NCBI GenBank assembly: GCA_046462535.1
Contig: JBKGVF010000022.1
Span: 62,001 to 126,000 of the forward strand
Source of the DNA: JAAZCI01 sp046462535
GTDB taxonomy: Bacteria; Pseudomonadota; Gammaproteobacteria; Cardiobacteriales; Wohlfahrtiimonadaceae
DNA length: 64,000 nt
Reading direction: 5' to 3'
This document shows positions 1 to 7,900 of this stretch, one piece after another. The notes under the pieces are model-generated. The model was not told the DNA's origin. It saw only the letters and a list, made by a program, of their open reading frames with translations, and did no database searches. The number at the start of each line of letters is the position of its first letter. The stretch's first letter is position 1. The position numbers were made by a program, and so were the translations under genes.

Positions 1-529
1 AGGGGCGCTTGCGGATAGGGAGTTACAGCATCGATTGAGTATTGCGGCGGCAGAAGGAGGAGGTGATTTGACACTCCTCTCCGGTGCTATAGCGGGCATT
101 GATGGCTTATCAGCGGCCCGTGAAGGGGGGTTAACGAAGGTACTCTACCGAGGGATTAAAGGGCCAGAGAGTTGGCTTGGTTCCCAGGCAGAGAAGAGGG
201 TAGATCTTAAAGAGATTGCTGCTGGAAGTGAGAAGGTCTGTTTTTTTAAAGGGAGTGCCCGTGAGGCAGCACAGCAATTTCCAGAAAATGCGAATGTTGC
301 GGCAACTATTGCGCTGGCGGGATTAGGGTTGGATGAGACAGAGGTGGAGTTAGTGGTTGATCCCACCATTAATCAGAATCAACACTATATTGAAGTGGTG
401 GGGCGATTTGGTACGTTTACCGTAGTTGTGGAGGGGGATCCTTTGCCGAGTAATCCCAAAACCTCATCGCTAGCTGCGTATAGCCTCGTTCGTGCATGTC
501 GACAGCTTGTGGATTCTACTGTGCTATAG
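1..529 (+). CDS. nadX: L-aspartate dehydrogenase, C-terminal part (5' end outside window)
   Basis: The reading frame is open from the left edge (frame starting at base 2) to a TAG at 527-529, so only the last ~175 residues are present. They match the C-terminal catalytic domain (DUF108) of aspartate dehydrogenase, with the stretches FKGSAREAA, FPENANVAATIALAG, VVDP and GDPLPSNPKTS. The family oxidises L-aspartate to iminoaspartate with NAD(P)+, feeding NAD synthesis or aspartate breakdown. The TTG at 35 is an internal codon, because family-like sequence (ELQHRLSI) continues upstream of it. The N-terminal Rossmann domain lies outside the window. Function is inferred from the family. Confidence 0.85.
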   Translation, partial: GALADRELQHRLSIAAAEGGGDLTLLSGAIAGIDGLSAAREGGLTKVLYRGIKGPESWLGSQAEKRVDLKEIAAGSEKVCFFKGSAREAAQQFPENANVAATIALAGLGLDETEVELVVDPTINQNQHYIEVVGRFGTFTVVVEGDPLPSNPKTSSLAAYSLVRACRQLVDSTVL

Positions 530-532
530 AGA

Positions 533-558
533 AAGCCCCTCCGGATTGGTAGGGGCTT
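533..558. terminator. Stem-loop between convergent genes
   Basis: AAGCCCCT (533-540) pairs with AGGGGCTT (551-558) around a 10-base loop. It lies just after the nadX stop and before the end of the convergent membrane-protein gene. The T-rich side is short on both strands (about four T, interrupted), so it is probably a moderate bidirectional terminator. Confidence 0.55.
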
Positions 559-587
559 GCGTTCAATGAAAAGAGCATGTAGTCGCT

Positions 588-1463
588 CTATTTTTGGGGA
601 CTCATTTCCGAATCCTCTATGATCTCTTCTTCCATATGGGAATGTCCCATCTCTGAATGATCCATCATTCCGCCATGCTCACCTGAGCCACCATGATGAT
701 GCCCCATCTCACTGAGTGCTTTTAGTGCATCGGTAGAGGAGGTTTCACCTGAGCGGACCTGCTCGGTACGCTCACCGAGTTTCTCTGCCTTCATGCTAAC
801 CTTATCTTTTGGGGCAATTGTAACAAGATAGTAGATGGACATCGCTAAGATGAGTAGACCGGCGATGGTGCGTACACTCTGTTTAGCAAAGAAGCGCCCC
901 ATATAGTTACCAAAGATTGCTAAACCTAGCATCATAGGTAGGGTACCCAAGCCAAAAGCAAACATTATAGAGGCGGAGGTAGTGACTGAGCCTGTTCCCA
1001 TCGCGACCGCTAAAGGGCCGTAGACAGCGCCACAGGGGAGAAAGCCCCAGATAAAACCAACAATATAGGTGCCAAGCGCTGTTTTGATTGGAAAGAAGCG
1101 CTGAGCAAATTTTTGAATCGGTTTCCAGATGAGTTGAAATGGCTTTTCTACAAAGGCTAAAAATTGAGGCATCCCTAATAGCTGGAGACCGATAAAGATC
1201 ATGATCCCCCCCGCTACCCAGCGGATGACATATTGAACATTGGTAATATCGGAGACTTGAGTAGCAATTAATCCACCTATAATACCTAAAAAGGTATAGG
1301 TAGAGATCCGCCCTAGGTTATATAAGATAGCGGCAGGAATTCGCTTATATGAATTGTTAATCCCTAAAATGCCGATGACAGGACCACACATCCCAACACA
1401 GTGGGTTTGGGCCAAAAAACCCACCATGAATGCTCCTGAAATTAATGCGATAAATTCTCCCAT
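588..1463 (-). CDS. TauE/SafE-like (COG2836, UreH_2 type) membrane protein with a His/Met-rich tail
   Basis: A 291-residue polytopic membrane protein with about six hydrophobic segments. The first carries the family signature HCVGMCGP (residues ~21-28), whose two cysteines in a CxxxC arrangement are thought to bind metal. The last ~45 residues form a hydrophilic tail rich in His and Met (clusters MGHHHGG, HGGMMDHSEMGHSHM), typical of Cu/Ni/Zn binding. Family members often sit near cytochrome cbb3 oxidase genes and are annotated as sulfite exporters or heavy-metal transport proteins; no oxidase genes are visible here. ATG at 1461-1463 follows an AGGAGC ribosome binding site. It lies 29 bases after the qor-like gene and is probably co-transcribed with it. 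Substrate unknown; metal handling is inferred. Confidence 0.75.
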   Translation of the reverse strand: MGEFIALISGAFMVGFLAQTHCVGMCGPVIGILGINNSYKRIPAAILYNLGRISTYTFLGIIGGLIATQVSDITNVQYVIRWVAGGIMIFIGLQLLGMPQFLAFVEKPFQLIWKPIQKFAQRFFPIKTALGTYIVGFIWGFLPCGAVYGPLAVAMGTGSVTTSASIMFAFGLGTLPMMLGLAIFGNYMGRFFAKQSVRTIAGLLILAMSIYYLVTIAPKDKVSMKAEKLGERTEQVRSGETSSTDALKALSEMGHHHGGSGEHGGMMDHSEMGHSHMEEEIIEDSEMSPQK

Positions 1464-1492
1464 TACACAATGCTCCTAATAAATTGATAAGG

Positions 1493-2461
1493 TTATGGTA
1501 TCAACACAATAGTGCCGATGACCTCTCGATTAGCGAGCTCTGTTTGGGCGCGTCCTACCTCACTTAAGGGGTACTCGCCATGCAGAGCTAGCGTAACTCT
1601 CTTCTGATTTAAAGCCTCCATCCAGCGACTCATGACCATTTGGTATCGCTCTGGGGTAGAGGTGTAATTCTTAAGGTTTGGGCGCGTTAAAAAGAGGCTC
1701 CCCTTCTCAAGCAGTTTGAGTGGTGTGATGGCGGGGGGTGCACCTGAGGCATTCCCATAGGAAACCATCATCCCTAAGAGTTTTAATGAATCGAGAGAGG
1801 CTTCAAAGGTGGCTTTACCTACCCCGTCATAGACAACATCCACCCCTTCAGGTAGAAAGCGACGTAGTGTAGGGGCAATCTCCTCTTTGTTATAGTTGAT
1901 TACTAGATCTGCACCTAGAGCCTCGACGGTAGCTCGCTTCTCTTCGCTACCTACCGTTGTAATGACTGTTGCACCAAGTGCTTTAGCCCACTGAATAAGA
2001 ATCTGCCCAACACCTCCTGCACCTGCGTGAATCAGAAGACTCTCCCCTTTTTGTAGTGGGTAGAGATCAAAGAGTAGATAGCTTGCGGTACCGCCTCGTA
2101 GTAGGCTCGAAGCGGCCTCCTTAAAGTCGATGCTATCGGGAATGGGAACTAAGCGTTCGGTGGTAATGGTGTTGTGGGTGGCGTACGCACCAAAACAGCT
2201 TGCATAGGCAACACGATCTCCAACACGATATTGAGTGATCTCATCGCCTACAGCGGTAATAATACCTGCAGCCTCTTGACCGATAGTCATCGGTGTTTTG
2301 AGGGGATAGAGGCCTGAGCGATGATAGATGTCGATAAAGTTTAATCCCACCGCTTTATGCTCAATAGTTACCTCATTAGCATTGGGGGGGCGGACCGTTA
2401 AAGGCTCTTTTATAAAATTCTCAATGCCTCCCTGTGCTTTAAGTGTAATTTTATATGCCAT
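1493..2461 (-). CDS. qorA: Zinc-independent quinone oxidoreductase (MDR family)
   Basis: At 322 residues this is the usual length for NADPH:quinone reductases (E. coli QorA is similar). The GroES-like N-terminal domain carries VGLNFIDIYHRSGLYP and GQEAAG. The Rossmann domain carries the nucleotide-binding stretch AGAGGVGQILIQWAKALGA (~residues 148-166). The structural and catalytic zinc ligands of alcohol dehydrogenases are absent, as expected for this subfamily. Expected role: one-electron reduction of quinones or reduction of reactive carbonyls with NADPH in the cytoplasm. It is first in a reverse pair with the metal-binding membrane protein, divergent from ettA. Exact substrate unknown. 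Confidence 0.85.
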   Translation of the reverse strand: MAYKITLKAQGGIENFIKEPLTVRPPNANEVTIEHKAVGLNFIDIYHRSGLYPLKTPMTIGQEAAGIITAVGDEITQYRVGDRVAYASCFGAYATHNTITTERLVPIPDSIDFKEAASSLLRGGTASYLLFDLYPLQKGESLLIHAGAGGVGQILIQWAKALGATVITTVGSEEKRATVEALGADLVINYNKEEIAPTLRRFLPEGVDVVYDGVGKATFEASLDSLKLLGMMVSYGNASGAPPAITPLKLLEKGSLFLTRPNLKNYTSTPERYQMVMSRWMEALNQKRVTLALHGEYPLSEVGRAQTELANREVIGTIVLIP

Positions 2462-2668
2462 AATATGAGCTCCTCTTCGATTGTTGAAAGTAATGTACTA
2501 CAGAATTTTTGGCTTTTGAATGGACCAAAAAAGATAGTTTCACTATACATAATTTTACTGGAAATAGTGTAGAATCTCAGGGGTACGGCATTTACAGAGA
2601 ATGTGGAATTTACAAAAATTTAAGCATGCTTGAATTAAATTGAAATAGTTACAAAATAAGGAAAATTT

Positions 2669-4339
2669 ATGTCAGGACAGTTTATCTATACGATGAATCG
2701 GGTGAGCAAGACTGTTCATCCAAATCGTGAGATTTTAAAAGATATCTCCCTCTCCTTCTTCCCTGGCGCAAAGATTGGGGTACTAGGATTAAATGGCGCA
2801 GGGAAATCAACTCTACTTCGCATTATGGCGGGGGTGGATACCAATTTTCAGGGAGAAGCATGGGCACAACCTGGGACTAAAATTGGTTTTCTTGAACAGG
2901 AGCCAAAACTTAATGAAGAGTTAGATGTTCGTGGAAACTTAGAGGAGGCCTTAGGGCCGATTAAAGCAGCGTTGAAGGAGCTTGATGAGGTTTATGCGGC
3001 TTATGCAGATCCTGATGCTGACTTTGATGCTTTAGCGACTCGACAAGCAGAGCTAGAGGCGATTGTTGCCACCACGGATGGGCATAATTTAGAGCGACAA
3101 CTAGAGATTGCTGCAGATGCCCTACGACTTCCCCCTATGGATCGTGATGTGGTGACACTCTCAGGGGGGGAGAAGCGTCGGGTTGCTCTTTGTAAGCTGC
3201 TTTTAGAGAAGCCAGATATGTTGCTCCTCGATGAGCCTACGAACCATCTTGATGCGGAATCAGTAGCTTGGTTAGAGCGCTTCTTAGAGGAGTATCCAGG
3301 AACAGTTGTTGCGGTGACCCATGATCGCTACTTCCTAGATAATGTAGCTGGCTGGATATTAGAGCTGGATCGTGGGCGGGGTATTCCATGGGAGGGGAAC
3401 TACTCAAGCTGGCTTGAGCAGAAAGATAAGCGCTTAGCGATGGAAGAGAAGCAAGAGGAGGCCCGTGCAAAGGCGATTAAGAAGGAGCTTGAGTGGGTGC
3501 GTCAAGGGGCGAAGGGGCGACAATCAAAGTCAAAAGCACGTCTTGCTCGCTTTGAAGAGTTAGAGAGCCAAGAGTTTCAGCGCCGTAATGAGACAATGGA
3601 GATCTATATTCCGCCCGGTCCTCGTTTAGGGGATCTTGTGATTGAGGCTGAAGGGGTCTCTAAAGCATTTGGGGATAAGCTGCTCTATGAAGATCTCAAC
3701 TTTAATCTACCGAAAGGGGGAATCGTTGGGGTAATTGGCCCAAATGGTGCAGGAAAATCCACCCTCTTTAAGTTGATGACTGGAGAGTTAGAGCCCGATG
3801 CAGGGCAATTTCGTGTAGGGGAGAGTGTTGAGCTAGCCTATGTAGATCAGAGCCGCGATTCTCTTGATCCTGATAAGACGGTGTGGGAGGAGATCTCTGA
3901 TGGCCTCGATATTATTAAAGTAGGAAATTATGAGACCCCATCACGAGCCTATTGTGGGCGCTTCAACTTTAAGGGAGCAGATCAGCAGAAGCGGATTAAG
4001 GATCTCTCAGGTGGAGAGCGCAATCGAGTTCACCTAGCCAAAGTATTGCGTGCTGGTGGTAACGTTATTCTACTTGACGAGCCGACGAATGATCTGGATG
4101 TTGAGACGCTACGTGCTCTTGAAGATGCGATTTTAGCTTTTGCTGGTTGTGTTGTTGTAATCTCGCATGACCGCTGGTTCTTAGATCGTATCGCTACCCA
4201 CATATTAGCTTTTGAGGGGAACTCTCATGTAGAATGGTTTGAAGGAAACTATGAGGAGTATGAAGCTGATCGGCGTCGTCGCTTAGGTGATGAGGCGGAT
4301 CGTCCTCAACGTATTAAATATAAGCCTATTACACGCTAA
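2669..4339 (+). CDS. ettA: Energy-dependent translational throttle protein EttA (ABC-F ATPase)
   Basis: 556 residues, matching the ~555 of E. coli EttA. It has two ABC ATPase domains and no membrane segments. Domain 1 has Walker A GLNGAGKST (~39-47), signature LSGGEKRR and Walker B LLLDEPTNHLD. The charged helical linker rich in K, R and E (~250-295) is the P-site tRNA interaction motif. Domain 2 has Walker A GPNGAGKST, signature LSGGERNR and Walker B ILLDEPTNDLD. The family binds the ribosomal E site and gates entry into elongation according to the ATP/ADP ratio. ATG at 2669 follows a purine-rich AAGGAAA. The zinc-finger gene begins 12 bases downstream, so ettA, that gene and tsaB probably form one operon. 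Confidence 0.95.
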   Translation: MSGQFIYTMNRVSKTVHPNREILKDISLSFFPGAKIGVLGLNGAGKSTLLRIMAGVDTNFQGEAWAQPGTKIGFLEQEPKLNEELDVRGNLEEALGPIKAALKELDEVYAAYADPDADFDALATRQAELEAIVATTDGHNLERQLEIAADALRLPPMDRDVVTLSGGEKRRVALCKLLLEKPDMLLLDEPTNHLDAESVAWLERFLEEYPGTVVAVTHDRYFLDNVAGWILELDRGRGIPWEGNYSSWLEQKDKRLAMEEKQEEARAKAIKKELEWVRQGAKGRQSKSKARLARFEELESQEFQRRNETMEIYIPPGPRLGDLVIEAEGVSKAFGDKLLYEDLNFNLPKGGIVGVIGPNGAGKSTLFKLMTGELEPDAGQFRVGESVELAYVDQSRDSLDPDKTVWEEISDGLDIIKVGNYETPSRAYCGRFNFKGADQQKRIKDLSGGERNRVHLAKVLRAGGNVILLDEPTNDLDVETLRALEDAILAFAGCVVVISHDRWFLDRIATHILAFEGNSHVEWFEGNYEEYEADRRRRLGDEADRPQRIKYKPITR

Positions 4340-4351
4340 AAGGAGTACTCA

Positions 4352-4531
4352 ATGAGTGTTACGGATAAAAAAATTGCTGTCGCGGAGAAGGATCTGCCCA
4401 TCTGTTGTCCACCTGAAGGGGAGAAGAGTTGGAATCTCCATCCGCGCGTCTACTTAAAGCCAAATCGTAATGGTGTGGCCCGTTGCCCTTACTGTAGCAC
4501 GGAGTATCAGGTAGCAGAGGCTAAAGAGTAG
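4352..4531 (+). CDS. Small zf-CHCC zinc-finger protein
   Basis: A 59-residue gene starting ATG at 4352 behind AGGAG (4341-4345) and ending TAG at 4529-4531. Translation gives a CC pair (LPICCPPEG), then HPRVYL and CPYCSTEY. The order Cys, His, Cys-x2-Cys fits the zf-CHCC family (PF10276), whose eukaryotic relative is the NDUFS6/13 kDa accessory subunit of complex I. Bacterial members are small cytoplasmic proteins of unproven function. It lies between ettA and tsaB (4 bases before tsaB) and is probably translated from the same message. Family assignment rests on the Cys/His pattern; function unknown. Confidence 0.8.
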   Translation: MSVTDKKIAVAEKDLPICCPPEGEKSWNLHPRVYLKPNRNGVARCPYCSTEYQVAEAKE

Positions 4532-4535
4532 TTAA

Positions 4536-5252
4536 ATGAAGATTTTAGCGTTGGACGCTTCAACCGAGGCGTGCTCGGTTGCGGTCTATGTTAATGGTGA
4601 GATTGTTGAGCGCTTAGCAGTAACACCGCGTAAACATATCGAAGTATTAATGCCGATGATTAAAGAGGTGATGGCTGAGTCAGAACTCACTTATCAGGAG
4701 TTATCAGGCTTAGCCTTTGCCGCTGGCCCTGGAAGCTTTGCAGGCTTGAGAATCGCTTGCGGGTTTGCGCAAGGGTTAGGAAGTGGGCTCAATCTGCCTA
4801 TTGTTCCGATCTCAACATTGGCAACTTTAGCGTTACCGCTGCTCGAAGAGTATCCTGATAAGGAGATTCTTCCAATTATGAATGCGCGGATGAATGAGGT
4901 CTACTGGGGGCTTTACCGTAAGGGTGAGAATCAACTGGTTAGTCATGTATTAGAGGATCAAGTCTCCTCGCTCGATTATCTTTACGAACTCTTTGAGGGT
5001 AAAGGAGAAAACCTAGTGGGGGTGGGTGATGGATGGTTACTCGATGAGCAATCTGAGCAGATTATCGCCCCTTATGCGCTTTCTGAGCAGCGTCATCCGC
5101 GTGCGGGGGAGGTAGCACTCTTAGCGAAAAGAGAGATTGAGCAGGGATTAGGGCTCTATGCTGATCAGGTATCTCCCATCTATCTGCGGGATAATGTTGC
5201 CCTTACTCTCCAAGAGCAAGCGGCTTTGCGTGCAGCGAAAGCTCAGGAGTAG
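4536..5252 (+). CDS. tsaB: tRNA threonylcarbamoyladenosine biosynthesis protein TsaB
   Basis: 238 residues in the ASKHA fold, beginning MKILALDASTEACSVAV as TsaB (YeaZ) proteins do, with the AFAAGPGSFAGLRI stretch (~61-74) that is conserved in the family. TsaB is the non-catalytic scaffold that dimerises with TsaD and, with the ATPase TsaE, makes t6A37 on ANN-decoding tRNAs. tsaE is present elsewhere in this window (46809-47294); tsaD is not. ATG at 4536 is four bases after the zinc-finger gene. Last gene before a strong terminator. Confidence 0.93.
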   Translation: MKILALDASTEACSVAVYVNGEIVERLAVTPRKHIEVLMPMIKEVMAESELTYQELSGLAFAAGPGSFAGLRIACGFAQGLGSGLNLPIVPISTLATLALPLLEEYPDKEILPIMNARMNEVYWGLYRKGENQLVSHVLEDQVSSLDYLYELFEGKGENLVGVGDGWLLDEQSEQIIAPYALSEQRHPRAGEVALLAKREIEQGLGLYADQVSPIYLRDNVALTLQEQAALRAAKAQE

Positions 5253-5321
5253 GGGGATGAGGATAGGCAGCTCAATTTGCTGAGTAACTCTATCGTCTGA
5301 TCAGTAATTTCCCTTAGGTGT

Positions 5322-5350
5322 AAAAAACCCATCGTGTTGATGGGTTTTTT
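5322..5350. terminator. Bidirectional intrinsic terminator (tsaB / proS)
   Basis: A perfect 12-bp stem: AAAAAACCCATC (5322-5333) with GATGGGTTTTTT (5339-5350) and a 5-base loop. An A-tract on one side and a T-tract on the other let it end both tsaB (+) and proS (-). Confidence 0.92.
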
Positions 5351-5397
5351 ATTGATTAGAAATTAAAGCACCCGATCGATAGGGCGACTCTTAATGC

Positions 5398-7104
5398 TTA
5401 ATGTTGAAGGCGCGATTGAATGGTGGAGACCACCTCGTCGAGCTTAATTAAGGTAGCGGATTGATCAGTACGGCCACGATACTCTACTTCACCATTTTTT
5501 AGGCTGCGCGCACCAATAACTAAGCGATGGGGAATACCAATCAGCTCATGATCACTAAAAGCTTCGCCTGGGCGAATATTACGATCCTCAAAGAGAACCT
5601 CGATTCCCAGTTGGGTTAACTCTTGGTAGAGCTGGTCAGCAACGGTACGTACCTCTTCCGATTTATGGTAATTCATCGGGATTATTGAGAGGGTAAAGGG
5701 GGCGATCGCTTCAGGCCAGATAATGCCATGCTCATCATGCTGTTGCTCAATTGCTGCAGCAACAATACGGGTTACCCCAATACCGTAACATCCCATCTGC
5801 ATGACTTGTGCTTTCCCCTCTTCGTTGAGGATAGTGGCATTCATTGCTTTTGAGTAGGTATCGCCAAGCTGGAAGATATGTCCCACTTCAATACCCCGTG
5901 CAATCTTAATAGTCCCGCGACCGCAAGGGGAGGGATCGCCCTCTTGAATCTCACGGAGATCCATCACTTTAGGCTCTTCTAAGTCACGACCGATATTGAC
6001 ATTGATGTAGTGAAGATCATCTTGATTCGCACCACAACTAAAGTTGCTCATAACCGCTGCTTGACGGTCAAAGATAAGGGGAATCGGAAGATTGACAGGA
6101 CCAATTGAGCCAGGGGCAACATTCAGCTTTTCGATAATCTCCTCATCAGTTGCAAATGAGAGGGGGGTCATAAAGAGTCCTGAATTTTCAGCTTTTACCA
6201 CATTTAGCTCATGATCTCCCCGTAGGCAGACAGCGATTAGCTCCCCTTCCGGATCATGAAGAATGAGTGTTTTGAGGAGCATTCTTGCCGGCATATTAAG
6301 GAAGCGAGAGAGCTCATCAATTGTCTTAACATTAGGGGTTTTAACCTCTTTTAAGGGTTGTTCTGCTGGTTGCCGCTCCCCTACAGCGATCGCTTCAGCG
6401 GCCTCTATATTAGCGGCATAGTCAGACTCAGTTGAGTAGGCGATGGCATCTTCGCCAGATTCACTAATTACATGGAATTCTTGAGACTTACTCCCCCCAA
6501 TCGCGCCGGAGTCGGCATAGACTGCACGATACTCAAGCCCTAAACGATCGAGAATGTTAGCGTAGGCGGTGTACATTTTATTATATGTTTCATCCAGAGA
6601 GGTATCATCAAGATGAAATGAGTAGGCATCCTTCATTAAGAATTCTCGGGAGCGCATAACACCAAAGCGAGGGCGAATCTCATCACGAAATTTCCAATGA
6701 ATCTGATAGAGATTGATTGGCAGTTGACGATAGCTCCGTAGCTCAGAGCGGGCGAAGTCAGTAATCACCTCTTCATGGGTAGGACCTAAGCAGTAGTTAC
6801 GCTGATGACGATCTTTAAAGCGGAGGAGCTCAGGGCCGAACTGCTCCCAGCGCCCTGACTCTTCCCACAGCTCAGCAGGTTGAGTCATTGGCATTAAGAC
6901 TTCAAGGGCGCCGGCACGATTCATCTCTTCACGAACAATCTCTTCTGTTTTGCGTAGAACACGCAATCCTAAAGGGCTCCAGGTATAGATGCCTGAAGCA
7001 ACGCGGCGGATTAAGCCTGCCCGCAACATCAGTTGATGCGATTTTATCTCTGCATCACTGGGTGTCTCTCGCAGGGTATTAATTAAGAAGTTTGAAGTTT
7101 TCAT
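5398..7104 (-). CDS. proS: Proline--tRNA ligase
   Basis: 568 residues, the size of bacterial-type ProS with an editing insertion. The N-terminus MKTSNFLINTLRETPSDAE is characteristic. Class II motif 2 appears as FRDEIRPRFGVMRSREFLMK (~140-159) and motif 3 as GCYGIGVTRIVAAA (~441-454). The intervening INS domain (~225-405), which clears Ala-tRNA(Pro), is complete, and a C-terminal anticodon-binding domain follows. It charges tRNA(Pro) with proline in the cytoplasm. ATG at 7102-7104. It appears monocistronic, with stem-loops on both sides. Confidence 0.96.
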   Translation of the reverse strand: MKTSNFLINTLRETPSDAEIKSHQLMLRAGLIRRVASGIYTWSPLGLRVLRKTEEIVREEMNRAGALEVLMPMTQPAELWEESGRWEQFGPELLRFKDRHQRNYCLGPTHEEVITDFARSELRSYRQLPINLYQIHWKFRDEIRPRFGVMRSREFLMKDAYSFHLDDTSLDETYNKMYTAYANILDRLGLEYRAVYADSGAIGGSKSQEFHVISESGEDAIAYSTESDYAANIEAAEAIAVGERQPAEQPLKEVKTPNVKTIDELSRFLNMPARMLLKTLILHDPEGELIAVCLRGDHELNVVKAENSGLFMTPLSFATDEEIIEKLNVAPGSIGPVNLPIPLIFDRQAAVMSNFSCGANQDDLHYINVNIGRDLEEPKVMDLREIQEGDPSPCGRGTIKIARGIEVGHIFQLGDTYSKAMNATILNEEGKAQVMQMGCYGIGVTRIVAAAIEQQHDEHGIIWPEAIAPFTLSIIPMNYHKSEEVRTVADQLYQELTQLGIEVLFEDRNIRPGEAFSDHELIGIPHRLVIGARSLKNGEVEYRGRTDQSATLIKLDEVVSTIQSRLQH

Positions 7105-7129
7105 AGATGTCTAAATTTTAAATAAATAA

Positions 7130-7159
7130 AAAGAGAAAGGGCTAGTTGTTGACTAGCCC
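7130..7159 (-). terminator. Intrinsic terminator after the DUF4124 gene
   Basis: GGGCTAGT (7139-7146) pairs with ACTAGCCC (7152-7159) with a 5-base loop. Read on the minus strand the stem is followed by a T-rich run (TTTCTCTTTTT), so it ends the DUF4124 transcript before proS. Confidence 0.8.
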
Positions 7160-7198
7160 GCTATATCAAAATGAATGGAGATGGATGATTACTCTATG

Positions 7199-7753
7199 TT
7201 AGTTACAGAAGTAATCAACCTCCTCAACAGTGCGGTTGTGAATGGTCTGAATCTCTTCTAGGCTAAGTTCAACTTCGTTACCATCAGTATCCTCATATTT
7301 TAACCCAGAGAGCTCACCCTTCAAATATTGATCGAGGACAGCGAGGTTCTCTTGCGCAATTGTACAGTTCTGTCTCTTTGTCTCTTCAATCTGAGCAATT
7401 GTATCACGTTTCTTCCGCTCATCTGCAAGTCGTTTCTCCTGCTCCTCTCTTAGAGCTTGTTGCTGCTCGAGCTGTTTGCGGCGGACGTGGGAGCTAGAAT
7501 CGATTAAGAATGCGGAGCTAGATTCCATCGCTTTAAATTTTGGCACTTCCTGCTTATCATTGCTCTGCTCTTGAGGTGGAATCAAGCCATCTTGCGCTTT
7601 TGCTGTAGTGGAGATCTGCTCATCAGGGCGAAGCTGTGTGTAATGTTTACGCCCTTGGCTATCCTCCCAAATATAGATTGTTTGGGCAAAAAGAGATGAG
7701 GGGGCTAAAAGTAGAAGCAACGCTAGGAGCGTATTACGAATACTGTTGTACAT
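7199..7753 (-). CDS. Exported DUF4124-domain protein
   Basis: 184 residues. A signal peptide with a poly-Leu core ends near SLFA-Q (residue ~23-24). A short DUF4124 domain follows, recognisable from IYIWEDSQGRKHYTQLRP. A long charged helical segment rich in Glu, Arg, Lys and Gln (~95-150, coiled-coil-like) leads to a C-terminus with two cysteines (RQNCTIAQ and VDYFCN) that could pair in the periplasm. DUF4124 proteins are common in Gammaproteobacteria, usually with no assigned function. It has its own promoter-like sequence and terminator. Function unknown. Confidence 0.75.
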   Translation of the reverse strand: MYNSIRNTLLALLLLLAPSSLFAQTIYIWEDSQGRKHYTQLRPDEQISTTAKAQDGLIPPQEQSNDKQEVPKFKAMESSSAFLIDSSSHVRRKQLEQQQALREEQEKRLADERKKRDTIAQIEETKRQNCTIAQENLAVLDQYLKGELSGLKYEDTDGNEVELSLEEIQTIHNRTVEEVDYFCN

Positions 7754-7805
7754 AAAAAACCTCGGATCTTATTCAGTTTGATAATAGCTTAAAAAATTGT
7801 TAATA

Positions 7806-7834
7806 AATGTAACCTTTATGCTCATCTTTATCAA
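7806..7834 (-). promoter_or_regulatory. Sigma-70-type promoter for the DUF4124 gene
   Basis: On the minus strand TTGATA (7829-7834) and TACATT (7806-7811) are separated by exactly 17 bases, 53 bases upstream of the start codon. This is a good match to -35 and -10 elements. Confidence 0.5.
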
Positions 7835-7900
7835 ATGTTAATCGATTTAGATTCAAATTAATCGGCCTAGATCAGCAAGCGCTATGATTATCCATATAGA

